Shown here one piece after another: positions 1 to 7,980 of a stretch of 64,000 nucleotides of DNA. The stretch lies in contig JBCCGG010000026.1 of assembly GCA_039029395.1 (NCBI GenBank), positions 1 to 64,000 of the forward strand, written 5' to 3'. The number at the start of each line of letters is the position of its first letter. Within the stretch, counting starts at the first letter, position 1. The notes beneath the pieces were generated by a model, which saw only the letters and a program-made list of their open reading frames with translations, ran no database searches and was not told the DNA's origin. This DNA comes from JBCCGG01 sp039029395 (GTDB lineage Bacteria; Pseudomonadota; Alphaproteobacteria; Kiloniellales; JAKSDN01). The position numbers and the translations under genes are program-made.

Positions 1-261
1 GACCAAGTCTTGATGTTTGACACCCATCTCATGGGGCCTAGCGGCCCTCCGGGTAGAAGCGGTGCGCGGCGCGATGCCAATGCATCGGGCAAGCGCCGCG
101 ACGCCCTCCGGAGGGCCGCTAGGCCCCACCGAAGGCCGCGCTCCCAGGCTCGCTCGCCGCGTCGCGTGCGGCTGGTGGTGGTCGGCACCACGGCGCCGCC
201 CGCTTCTAGCGAGCGAGCCTGGGAGCGCGGTGAGATGAGTGTCAAACATCAAGATTTGGTC
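1..261. repeat. Nested inverted-repeat element (three-way-junction fold)
   Basis: Outer arms 1-31 and 231-261 are inverted copies with two mismatches. Inside are two perfect hairpins: arms 33-52/108-127 (20 bp) and 136-157/209-230 (22 bp). A single strand could therefore fold into one long outer stem closed by two long GC-rich hairpins. The inner loops hold further short inverted repeats, for example CGATGC/GCATCG around 72-86. No credible gene lies inside. The outer arms look like terminal inverted repeats of a small non-autonomous mobile element, but a target-site duplication cannot be tested because the left end coincides with the window edge. Confidence 0.75.
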
Positions 262-300
262 TAGGGCTTGTGAATGGCCGCTCCGGCGTGTGATCATGGC

Positions 301-330
301 TTGCAGGACGTGGGGTCCGCACCTTATATA
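301..330 (+). promoter_or_regulatory. Candidate sigma-70 promoter upstream of phaA
   Basis: TTGCAG at 301-306 and TATATA at 325-330 are separated by 18 bp; TTATAT one base earlier gives 17 bp. It lies about 140 bp before the phaA start. The rest of 262-467 shows no gene. Confidence 0.4.
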
Positions 331-467
331 CTGCCTGGATATTGCACTGCAGCATTGGCCGCTTGGCGGCCGCGCCGCGACGCAAGAGACATTGGCATGG
401 CCGGTGGCTGCCGGCCACGTGAATCGAGGGGCATGACCCCGACTCAGTCACAAGGGAGCAATCGACC

Positions 468-1643
468 ATGACCGATATCGTGATTGCCGGCGCCGCGCGT
501 ACGCCCGTCGGTGGATTTCTGGGCGGGCTGTCCAGCGTCCCGGCCTCCTTTTTGGGCACCGTGGCGATCCAGGAGGCTCTGTCCCGCGCCAAGGTGTCGC
601 CCGACGAGGTCGACGAGGCCATCATGGGCCAGATACTGACCGGCGGCACCGGCCAGAACCCGGCCCGTCAGGCGGCCATGGGCGCCGGCATTCCGGCCGA
701 GAAGACCGCTTATCAGATCAACCAGCTGTGCGGCTCGGGCCTGCGCACCGTGGCACTCGGCTTTCAGGCGATCCAGGTTGGCGACTGCGAGATCGTGGTG
801 GCCGGCGGCCAGGAGTCGATGAGCCAGGCGCCCCACGTGGCGCACCTGCGCAACGGCACCAAGATGGGCGACCTCAAGATGGTCGACACCATGATCAAGG
901 ACGGCCTGTGGTGCGCCTTCAACGGCTATCACATGGGCAACACGGCCGAGAACGTGGCGCGCAAGTGGCAGCTGACCCGCGAGGAGCAGGACAACTTCGC
1001 CGCCAACTCCCAGCAAAAGGCCGAGGCCGCCCAGAAGGCCGGTCGCTTCAAGGACGAGATCGTCCCGGTCACCATCAAGACCCGCAAGGGCGAGGTCGTG
1101 GTCGACACCGACGAGCATCCGAAGCACGGCACCACGGCCGACAAGCTGTCGGGTCTGCGCGCCGCTTTCGACAAGGAAGGCACGGTGACCGCCGGCAACG
1201 CCAGCGGCATCAACGACGGCGCCGCCGCGGTGGTTCTGATGAAGGCCGACGAGGCCGCCAAGCGCGGTGTCGCGCCGCTCGCGCGCATCGTCTCTTGGGC
1301 GACCTGCGGGGTCGACCCCTCGATCATGGGCACCGGCCCGATCCCGGCCAGCCGCAAGGCGCTCGAGAAGGCCGGCTGGTCGATCGACGACCTGGACCTG
1401 ATCGAGGCCAACGAGGCCTTCGCGGCGCAAGCGCTCGCGGTCAACAAGGACCTTGGCTGGGACACCGACAAGGTCAACGTCAATGGCGGCGCGATCGCCA
1501 TGGGCCATCCGGTCGGTGCGTCCGGCGGCCGGATCCTGGTGACCTTGCTGCACGAGATGGTCAAGCGCGACGCCAAGAAGGGCCTGGCGACGCTTTGCAT
1601 CGGCGGCGGCATGGGCATCGCCATGTGCGTCGAGCGCGACTAA
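468..1643 (+). CDS. phaA: Acetyl-CoA C-acetyltransferase (beta-ketothiolase)
   Basis: Condenses two acetyl-CoA into acetoacetyl-CoA, the entry step to polyhydroxybutyrate and to the ethylmalonyl-CoA pathway. The 391-residue length is normal for a degradative/biosynthetic thiolase. Visible signatures are the acyl-binding Cys88 in NQLCGSGL, the NEAFAAQ motif, His347 in GHPVGASG, and the proton-relay Cys377 in CIGGGMGIAMC. An AGGGAG ribosome binding site precedes the ATG. phaB follows about 120 bp downstream on the same strand, which supports the polymer role over fatty-acid degradation. Confidence 0.95.
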   Translation: MTDIVIAGAARTPVGGFLGGLSSVPASFLGTVAIQEALSRAKVSPDEVDEAIMGQILTGGTGQNPARQAAMGAGIPAEKTAYQINQLCGSGLRTVALGFQAIQVGDCEIVVAGGQESMSQAPHVAHLRNGTKMGDLKMVDTMIKDGLWCAFNGYHMGNTAENVARKWQLTREEQDNFAANSQQKAEAAQKAGRFKDEIVPVTIKTRKGEVVVDTDEHPKHGTTADKLSGLRAAFDKEGTVTAGNASGINDGAAAVVLMKADEAAKRGVAPLARIVSWATCGVDPSIMGTGPIPASRKALEKAGWSIDDLDLIEANEAFAAQALAVNKDLGWDTDKVNVNGGAIAMGHPVGASGGRILVTLLHEMVKRDAKKGLATLCIGGGMGIAMCVERD

Positions 1644-1669
1644 GCGCGTAGTAAGGATTGTTCCCGAGG

Positions 1670-1702
1670 GCCGGCGTCGCGCCTGTGCGGTGCGGCGCCG
1701 GC
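1670..1702 (+). other. GC-rich stem-loop between phaA and phaB
   Basis: GCCGGCG at 1670-1676 pairs with CGCCGGC at 1696-1702. There is no following T-run, so it is more likely an intercistronic stem than an intrinsic terminator. Confidence 0.35.
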
Positions 1703-1765
1703 AACGGGGGCATGTTTCGGGCCCTAGGGGCTCTTGTGGGAAGACATTAATCGGAGGGAAGGATC

Positions 1766-2491
1766 ATGGCGCGTGTAGCCCTTGTCACCGGCGGCACCCG
1801 GGGGATCGGTGCCGGCATCTCGGAGGCGCTCAAGGCGGCCGGCTGCAGCGTTGCGGCCAATTACGGCGGCAACGACGAGGCGGCCAACGCCTTTAAGGAA
1901 AAGACCGGCATCTCGGTCTACAAGTTCGACGTTTCCGACTTCGAGGCCTGCAAGGCGGGCATCGCCCAGGTCGAAGCGGACTTGGGGCCGGTCGACATCC
2001 TGGTCAACAACGCCGGCATCACCCGCGACGGCACGCTGCACCGCATGAAGCAAGAGAACTGGGACGCGGTCATCTCGACCAACCTGAACTCGGCCTTCAA
2101 CCTGGTGCGCAACGTTATCGAGGGCATGCGCGAGCGGGGCTTCGGGCGGATCATCTCGATCAGCTCGATCAATGGCCAGAAGGGCCAGTTCGGCCAGTGC
2201 AACTATGCCGCCGCCAAGGCGGGCGTGATCGGCTTCACCAAGTCCCTGGCCCAAGAGAACGCCGCCAAGGGCATCACCGCCAATGTCGTGGCGCCGGGCT
2301 ACATCGGCACCGAGATGGTGCGTGCCGTGCCGGAAGAGGTGCTTAACACAAAGATCCTGCCGCTCATCCCGGTCGGGCGCTTGGGCGAGGAGAGCGAGAT
2401 CGCGCGCTGCGTGACCTTCCTGGCGAGCGACGATGCCGGTTTCATCACCGGCTCGACCCTGACCGCGAACGGCGGCCAGTACATGACCTAA
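1766..2491 (+). CDS. phaB: Acetoacetyl-CoA reductase (SDR)
   Basis: Reduces acetoacetyl-CoA to (R)-3-hydroxybutyryl-CoA, normally with NADPH. The 241-residue protein is a classical short-chain dehydrogenase: the nucleotide-binding motif TGGTRGIG lies at residues 8-15, NNAG at 81-84, and the catalytic triad is Ser133/134, Tyr147 and Lys151 in the NYAAAKAG context. NNAGITRD and GQFGQCNY are typical of PhaB. A strong GGAGGGAAGG Shine-Dalgarno sits before the ATG. It follows phaA and completes the pair that supplies polymer precursor; no PHB synthase is in the window. Confidence 0.95.
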   Translation: MARVALVTGGTRGIGAGISEALKAAGCSVAANYGGNDEAANAFKEKTGISVYKFDVSDFEACKAGIAQVEADLGPVDILVNNAGITRDGTLHRMKQENWDAVISTNLNSAFNLVRNVIEGMRERGFGRIISISSINGQKGQFGQCNYAAAKAGVIGFTKSLAQENAAKGITANVVAPGYIGTEMVRAVPEEVLNTKILPLIPVGRLGEESEIARCVTFLASDDAGFITGSTLTANGGQYMT

Positions 2492-2508
2492 GGCGCATCG
2501 CGCCCGTT

Positions 2509-2931
2509 ATGACCAGCTACCCGGACCGGCCCCTGATCGGGGTCGGCGTGGTCGTCTTCAAGGGCGACCGGGTGCTGCTGATTCGCCGTGGCAAGGCGCC
2601 CAAGGCCGGGTCATGGTCCTTGCCCGGCGGGCGTCAGAAGCTCGGCGAGACGGTGCGCCAGGCAGCCACGCGCGAAGTGGCCGAGGAGACCGGCGTCGAG
2701 ATCGAGATTCTGCGTCTGCTCGACGTCGTCGACTCGATCACCCGGGACGCGCAGGGTGCGTTCGCCTATCACTACACCTTGGTGGATTTCCTGGCGGAAT
2801 GGCGCAGCGGCAACCTCGCCGCCGGCAGCGATGCCGCGGATGCGACCTGGGCCGATGCCCAAAACCTGGCAAGCTATCGGCTGTGGGACGAGACCGAGCG
2901 GCTGATCGCCATGGGCCTGTCGACTCGCTGA
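2509..2931 (+). CDS. Nudix hydrolase
   Basis: 140-residue Nudix protein of about minimal domain length. The Nudix box is complete: GGRQKLGETV followed by REVAEETGVE, giving the G-x5-E-x7-REUxEExGU pattern around residues 43-65. Substrates of such stand-alone proteins are nucleoside diphosphate derivatives, but the family member cannot be fixed from sequence alone. It starts 17 bp after phaB, with only a weak ribosome binding site, so it may be translated from the phaB transcript. Confidence 0.9.
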   Translation: MTSYPDRPLIGVGVVVFKGDRVLLIRRGKAPKAGSWSLPGGRQKLGETVRQAATREVAEETGVEIEILRLLDVVDSITRDAQGAFAYHYTLVDFLAEWRSGNLAAGSDAADATWADAQNLASYRLWDETERLIAMGLSTR

Positions 2932-2938
2932 ATTGGCC

Positions 2939-3358
2939 TTAGCCCGGCTGCCAATCGGGCGGGGCCATCTCAAAGCCCTCGAACTGAAAGGCCGGCGCCA
3001 CGGTGCAGCCGACCAAGCTCCAGTCGCCGAGCGATCGGGCGGCCTGCCAGACATCGATCGGAACCACGGCCTGGGGCCGCTGGCCGGCGGCCAAATCGCA
3101 GCCCAGTGTGTCGGAGGTGACCGTCACGCCATCCGAAGACTGCTCCAGCAGCAGCGGCGCGCCGGCGTGCCAAAGCCAGATCTCGGTGGCGTCGACCCGG
3201 TGCCACCGGCTGATTTCGCCGGCCTCCAGCAAAAAGTAGATCGAGGTGACAGCGCCGCGCCCGCCATCGGGCGCCTGCTGGCGAAAGGTCTCGACGTAAT
3301 GTCCGCCTTCGGGATGGGGCGCGAGCCCGAGTCGGTGGATGACCTCCTGGGCCTCCAT
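2939..3358 (-). CDS. Cupin-fold protein, DUF985 family
   Basis: 139 residues. Recognised from the conserved opening PHPEGGHYVETFR, the segment TSIYFLLEAGEISRWHRVD, and the closing GCTVAPAFQFEGFEM, all typical of DUF985 (cupin_5). The His residues suggest a metal-binding beta-barrel, but no reaction is established for the family. It begins 3 bp after the GST stop codon on the same strand, so the two are co-transcribed. Its 3' end faces the Nudix gene convergently. Confidence 0.85.
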   Translation of the reverse strand: MEAQEVIHRLGLAPHPEGGHYVETFRQQAPDGGRGAVTSIYFLLEAGEISRWHRVDATEIWLWHAGAPLLLEQSSDGVTVTSDTLGCDLAAGQRPQAVVPIDVWQAARSLGDWSLVGCTVAPAFQFEGFEMAPPDWQPG

Positions 3359-3361
3359 GGC

Positions 3362-3973
3362 TCAGCCGGAAACTTTGGGCCGGGTCGCGGTCATCGAGGG
3401 GCGCTGGGAGTAAGCTTCCAGCCAATCGGACAGGCGATCACGGTCATCGCGCCATTTCAGCTCGCGGAACCTGAAGTCCAGGTACTCCAAGGCGATCGCA
3501 ACCGAGATCGTGCCGATCGTAATCGGCCCGTCAAGCAGCGCGGCCTCCTGCTCCAGAACGTCGAGCGCCCGGTCGATCTTGTCGCTCTGGCGGTCGATCC
3601 AGGCCTGCCAGCGCAGGTTGGCCGGGCGCCTTTGGAACTCGATGAGGCGCAGGATCGCCGCGTCCAGGATGCCATCGGCCTGGGCCTGGAGGCGCAGCGC
3701 CAGCCAGCGCTCCTCGCCGCTTGGCGGGAACATCTTGGCGCCGCCGTGCAGATCGTCGAGATACTCCGCGATGACCCGAGAATCGAACAGCACCTGGCCA
3801 TCATCCAACAGCAGCGCTGGCACCTTGCCGAGCGGATTGTGCTTCGGCAGGTCGTCGTCCGGGCTCCAGGGATCGGTCCGAATCTGCTCGATTTGGCCGG
3901 CTACCCGGGTTTCGAGCGCCACCACCATGACCTTGCGCACATAAGGCGAGGTGGGAGAAAACCGCAACTTCAT
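3362..3973 (-). CDS. Glutathione S-transferase family protein
   Basis: 203 residues with a thioredoxin-like N-terminal half (SPTSPYVRKVMVVALE, then the GSH-binding KVPALLLDDG and FDSRVIAEYLD) and an all-helical C-terminal half. The Ser/Tyr near residues 7-11 would be the glutathione-activating position. The start is supported by GGAGGTAGTTC directly before the ATG. It resembles small bacterial GSTs of unknown substrate and is followed immediately by the DUF985 cupin gene. Confidence 0.9.
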   Translation of the reverse strand: MKLRFSPTSPYVRKVMVVALETRVAGQIEQIRTDPWSPDDDLPKHNPLGKVPALLLDDGQVLFDSRVIAEYLDDLHGGAKMFPPSGEERWLALRLQAQADGILDAAILRLIEFQRRPANLRWQAWIDRQSDKIDRALDVLEQEAALLDGPITIGTISVAIALEYLDFRFRELKWRDDRDRLSDWLEAYSQRPSMTATRPKVSG

Positions 3974-4210
3974 GAACTACCTCCGGCGTCGGTCGAGCAG
4001 TGTGTTGGACGAAACCGGCACGACGACGGCTGCGTGAGTCCGACGATTCACGCATAAGAATTTTATCCTGCAAACCACAGTCTGCCTAGGAATCATGGTG
4101 CCCCCGCGGTTCCATAGCGCCCGACTATTCGAAACAGATTAGCACCGGCGCCATCCAGCACAAAGACCATGGTTCCCGGAAAATCTTAAATTTGCTACAA
4201 TCGCGCGGCC

Positions 4211-4963
4211 ATGTGGAACGACGTCGTCGATCTCCGGGACTTCTACGAAAGCCAGTTGGGGGCGGTCGCGCGCCAGGCCATTCGACGCAGCTTGCGCAGG
4301 ATTTGGCCCAATTTGCGTGGCCAGAGCCTGCTCGGACTCGGCTACGCCACGCCCTACCTGCGACCTTTCCGCGGCGAAGCCGAGCGGGTCATCGCTTGCA
4401 TGCCAGCGGGCCAGGGCGTGCTGCACTGGCCGCCCGACGAGCCCGGCGCGGTGGCGCTGGCCTACGAGGGCGAGCTGCCCTTGCCCAACTATTCGATCGA
4501 CCGGGTGCTCATGGTGCACGGCCTGGAGAGCAGCGAATCCCTGCGCGACACGCTGCACGAGATCTGGCGTGTGCTGACCGGCGACGGCCGACTGCTGCTG
4601 GTGGTGCCCAATCGGCGCGGCATTTGGGCCCGGTTCGACCGCACGCCCTTCGGCTGGGGCAGCCCCTACAGCGCGGCCCAGCTTTCGCGTCTGCTGCGCG
4701 CCAACCTCTTCACGCCCGTGCGTCAGATGCGCGCGCTTTACGTGCCGCCGACCCGGTCGCGCGCGCTGCTGCGCTCGGCCGCCGCCTGGGAGCGTCTGGG
4801 CAGCCGCTGGTTCCCGACCTTCTCGGGCGTGGTCATCATGGAATGCGCCAAGCAACCCTATGCCGCCAGCCCGGCCCGGCCCACCGTCGCGGCGCCGCGC
4901 CGCCCGGTGGTCGTGCCCTTTCCCCAGGTGGCGCGCCGCTGGCCGCCCGAGGAGAGCGCTTGA
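4211..4963 (+). CDS. SAM-dependent methyltransferase domain protein
   Basis: 250 residues. Best read as a class I methyltransferase of the Methyltransf_11 type. The glycine-rich motif I is weak (SLLGLGYATPYLRPF, about residues 40-54). The post-I to motif II region is clear (LPLPNYSIDRVLMVHGLE, then LTGDGRLLLVVPNRRG). Such genes are common in alphaproteobacteria, and no substrate is evident. It stands alone, divergent from the GST-cupin operon, with about 240 bp of non-coding DNA on its left. Confidence 0.8.
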   Translation: MWNDVVDLRDFYESQLGAVARQAIRRSLRRIWPNLRGQSLLGLGYATPYLRPFRGEAERVIACMPAGQGVLHWPPDEPGAVALAYEGELPLPNYSIDRVLMVHGLESSESLRDTLHEIWRVLTGDGRLLLVVPNRRGIWARFDRTPFGWGSPYSAAQLSRLLRANLFTPVRQMRALYVPPTRSRALLRSAAAWERLGSRWFPTFSGVVIMECAKQPYAASPARPTVAAPRRPVVVPFPQVARRWPPEESA

Positions 4964-5005
4964 GAATCTAAGGATAATCTTCCGTTGCCGGGCTTTTTCC
5001 CAAGG

Positions 5006-5030
5006 CCTTTTAATAAAAAAGGTTTTCTTT
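5006..5030 (+). terminator. Terminator-like hairpin after the methyltransferase gene
   Basis: CCTTTT (5006-5011), AATAA loop, AAAAGG (5017-5022), then TTTTCTTT. The stem is short and AT-rich, so termination is plausible but weak. Confidence 0.35.
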
Positions 5031-5090
5031 GATTTTGCCGCGACCAGGGACTATCTCTAGGCGCCGCTCGACTGGACACCGCAAAATGCT

Positions 5091-5975
5091 ATGGCCGCCG
5101 ATCAACGCTCGCTCAACGACCTGCGCAAGGAAATCGACGCTATCGACGGTGCGCTGCAGGATCTTCTGATCCAGCGCACCAGCCTGGCGCAGTCGATCGC
5201 CGCGGCCAAGGGCGACACCTCGGTGTTCATCCGGCCCGGGCGCGAGGCCCAAGTGGTGCGCCGCCTGGTGGCCCGTCACAGCGGCGCCTTTCCCAAGGCC
5301 GCTCTGGTGCGTCTTTGGCGCGACATCATCTCCGCCGTCACCGCCCTTCAGGGGCCCTTCGCGGTCGCCGTCTGCACACCGCCCAACGGTCCGGATCTGC
5401 GCGCTCTGGCGCGCGATCATTTCGGCGCGGTGACCCCGTTCTCGGCCTTCGAAAGCGCCATGGGTGTGTTGCGCGCGGTCTCCGAGGGCAAAGCGACGGT
5501 CGGTGTGCTGCCTTTGCCCCAAAGCGACGAGCAGGAGTCCTGGTGGCGCGCCCTGGCGCGCGGCGGCGACGACACGCCGCGCATCGTCGCCCGACTGCCC
5601 TTCGCGCCGAGCGCCTCGGCACAGGGCGACGACGCGGAGGCCTTGGTGGTCGCTCAGACCGGGCAGGAGGAGAGCGGGCGGGACCGCAGCTATCTGGTGC
5701 TCGAGACCGCCGAGGAGCTGTCCCGTGACGCACTGGGTCAGCTTTTGGCGAGCGCCGAGCTCGCGGTCGTCGACGTCAAGCACACACGGGACCTGGCCGA
5801 CCACCGGCTCGATCTGATCGAGGTCGAAGGCTATCTGGCGGCCGAAGACCCGCGCCTTGAGCGTTTGAGCCGGGGCCACGCCGAGCAAATACGCCAATAC
5901 TGGCTGGTCGGAGGATATGCCGTGCCGTTTTCGGCCGAGGAGCTGGCCGCCGAACCGGCCGAAGCGCCAGCCTGA
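5091..5975 (+). CDS. Chorismate mutase with degenerate prephenate dehydratase-like region
   Basis: 294 residues. Residues 1-90 form an AroQ chorismate mutase domain: R12, R29, K40, R51 and E52 match the usual active-site pattern. It would make prephenate for the tyrA product two genes downstream. Beyond it, residues about 90-200 (ALARDHFGAVTPFSAFES, EGKATVGVLPLPQSD) follow the layout of a prephenate dehydratase fold. The end (LIEVEGYLAAEDPRLERL, WLVGGYAVPF) resembles the ACT regulatory segment. The catalytic TRF motif of PheA is absent, so dehydratase activity is doubtful. The stop overlaps the hisC start by one base. Confidence 0.85.
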   Translation: MAADQRSLNDLRKEIDAIDGALQDLLIQRTSLAQSIAAAKGDTSVFIRPGREAQVVRRLVARHSGAFPKAALVRLWRDIISAVTALQGPFAVAVCTPPNGPDLRALARDHFGAVTPFSAFESAMGVLRAVSEGKATVGVLPLPQSDEQESWWRALARGGDDTPRIVARLPFAPSASAQGDDAEALVVAQTGQEESGRDRSYLVLETAEELSRDALGQLLASAELAVVDVKHTRDLADHRLDLIEVEGYLAAEDPRLERLSRGHAEQIRQYWLVGGYAVPFSAEELAAEPAEAPA

Positions 5976-7060
5976 TGGCACCCCAGGCACGTCCCGGAAT
6001 CCTCAAGATCGCCCCCTACGTGGGCGGCGAGTCGGCGATTCCCGGGGCCAACCAGGTAATCCGACTGGCCTCCAACGAGAATCCCTTGGGACCCAGCCCG
6101 CGGGCCGTCGCCGCTTACCAGGCGGCCGGCGCGGAGCTGCACCGCTATCCCGACGGCAATGCCAAGGCGCTGCGTGCGGCGATCGCCGAGACCGAGGGCC
6201 TGGAGGCGGAAAACATCGTCTGCGGCGCCGGCTCCGACGAGCTGATCTCTCTGCTCGTGCGCGCCTATGCGGGGCCGGGCGACGACGTGCTGTACAGCGC
6301 CCATGGCTTCCTGATGTATTCGATCTCCGCGCGCTCCGTCGGCGCGACGCCGATCGCCGCGCCCGAGCGTGACATGACGGCGGACGTGGACGCCCTGCTG
6401 GCGGCCGTCACGCCCGACACCCGCCTGCTGTTCCTGGCCAACCCCAACAACCCGACCGGCAGCTACCTGCCCGAGGCCGAGGTGCGGCGCTTGCGCGAGA
6501 GCCTGCCGGCGGACGTGCTGCTGGTGCTCGACGCGGCCTATGCCGAATATGTCGAGGCGGCCGATTACGAGGCCGGCGCCCGCCTGGTGCGCGCCTTCGA
6601 CAACGTGGTGGTGACCCGGACCTTCTCGAAGATCCACGGTCTGGCCTCCTTGCGCCTCGGCTGGGCCTATTGCCCGCCAGGGGTCGCCGATGTGCTGAAT
6701 CGCTTGCGCGGCCCCTTCAACGTGGCGGCCGCGGCGCAGGCCGCCGGCGTGGCGGCGATCGGCGACAGCGACTACGTTGCCAGCTGCAAGGCCGACAACG
6801 CCGCAAATCTCGCCTGGTTCTGCGCGCGCATGGCCGAGCTTGGTCTGGAGACGGCGCCCAGTGTGGCCAACTTCGTCGCCCTGCGCTTTCCCGAAGGGGC
6901 GGGCAAGGACGCACCGGCCGCCGCCGCCCACCTCAAGGAACGCGGCATCCTGGTGCGGCAGATCGCCGCCTACGGCTTGCCCGAATGGCTGCGCATCACC
7001 ATCGGACGTCAGGAGGACATGCACGCCGTAGCCGAGGCGCTGGCCGAGTTCATGTCATGA
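5975..7060 (+). CDS. hisC: Histidinol-phosphate / aromatic aminotransferase
   Basis: 361-residue PLP-dependent class II aminotransferase. Lys219 in FSKIHGLASLRLGW forms the Schiff base; LASNENPLGPSP near the N terminus and NPNNPTG in the centre are family hallmarks. Location between chorismate mutase and tyrA indicates a role in phenylalanine/tyrosine transamination, possibly in addition to histidine synthesis. It is overlapped at both ends (one base with chorismate mutase, ATGA with tyrA), so all three genes form one tightly coupled operon. Confidence 0.95.
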   Translation: MAPQARPGILKIAPYVGGESAIPGANQVIRLASNENPLGPSPRAVAAYQAAGAELHRYPDGNAKALRAAIAETEGLEAENIVCGAGSDELISLLVRAYAGPGDDVLYSAHGFLMYSISARSVGATPIAAPERDMTADVDALLAAVTPDTRLLFLANPNNPTGSYLPEAEVRRLRESLPADVLLVLDAAYAEYVEAADYEAGARLVRAFDNVVVTRTFSKIHGLASLRLGWAYCPPGVADVLNRLRGPFNVAAAAQAAGVAAIGDSDYVASCKADNAANLAWFCARMAELGLETAPSVANFVALRFPEGAGKDAPAAAAHLKERGILVRQIAAYGLPEWLRITIGRQEDMHAVAEALAEFMS

Positions 7061-7980
7061 GCGAAGAAAAACCTGCCGCGCTGTTCGAGCGGATCGCGAT
7101 CATCGGCCTTGGCCTGATCGGTTCGTCGCTCGCCCGCGTCGTGCGGGAACGGGGCTTGGCCGGCGAGCTGATCGGCTGCGCGCGCAGTCCGGAAACCAGG
7201 GCCAAGGCGATCGAGCTGGGCCTGGTCGACGCGGTGCACGAGGATCCGGCGCTGGCGGTCCAGGACGCTGATCTGGTCATGCTGTGCACGCCGATTGGCG
7301 TCAATCATGATCTCGCGCGGCGCATCTGCCCGGTCTTGCGGCCTGGCGCCATTGTCAGCGACGTGGGCTCGGTCAAGCAGGCGGTGATTCGCGACGTGGG
7401 CCCCTTTTTGCTGGAAGGCGTTCACCTGGTGCCCGGCCATCCCATTGCCGGCACCGAGCACTCCGGGCCTGAGGCCGGCTTCGCCGAGCTGTTCGATGAC
7501 CGCTGGTGCATCCTGACACCGCCGCCGGGCACCGACCAAGACGCGCTGGATAAGGTGACCGCCTTGTGGCAGGCCTGCGGCAGCCGGGTCGAGATCATGG
7601 ACGCCCGCCACCACGACAAGGTGCTGGCGATAACGTCCCATTTGCCCCATCTGATCGCCTACACGATCGTCGGAACGGCGGTCGGTCTCGAGGGCAGCGA
7701 GCGGGCCGAGGTGGTCAAGTTCTCGGCCGGCGGCTTTCGGGACTTCACCCGCATCGCCGCCTCGGATCCGGTCATGTGGCGCGACGTCTTCCTAAACAAT
7801 CGGGAGGCGGTGCTCGAGATGCTGCAGCGTTTCTCCGAGGACATCACCGCGCTCCAGCGGGCGATTCGCTGGGGCGAGGGCGACGTGCTCGAAAGCCTGT
7901 TTCAGCGCACCCGCGAGGTCCGGCGCGGCGTCATCGAAGCGCACCAGGCTGGCAGCTTCGATCCTAGAGAACCGGACTGA
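7057..7980 (+). CDS. tyrA: Prephenate/arogenate dehydrogenase
   Basis: 307 residues. NAD(P)-dependent oxidative decarboxylation of prephenate or arogenate on the way to tyrosine. The Rossmann motif IIGLGLIGSSLA sits near residue 14; GHPIAGTEHSG and DARHHDKVLAITSHLPH carry the substrate-binding and catalytic His residues. The start at the ATGA overlap with hisC is preferred over upstream in-frame codons, which lie inside hisC. Its last 17 bp overlap the 3' end of the convergent DUF2125 gene. Confidence 0.95.
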   Translation: MSEEKPAALFERIAIIGLGLIGSSLARVVRERGLAGELIGCARSPETRAKAIELGLVDAVHEDPALAVQDADLVMLCTPIGVNHDLARRICPVLRPGAIVSDVGSVKQAVIRDVGPFLLEGVHLVPGHPIAGTEHSGPEAGFAELFDDRWCILTPPPGTDQDALDKVTALWQACGSRVEIMDARHHDKVLAITSHLPHLIAYTIVGTAVGLEGSERAEVVKFSAGGFRDFTRIAASDPVMWRDVFLNNREAVLEMLQRFSEDITALQRAIRWGEGDVLESLFQRTREVRRGVIEAHQAGSFDPREPD

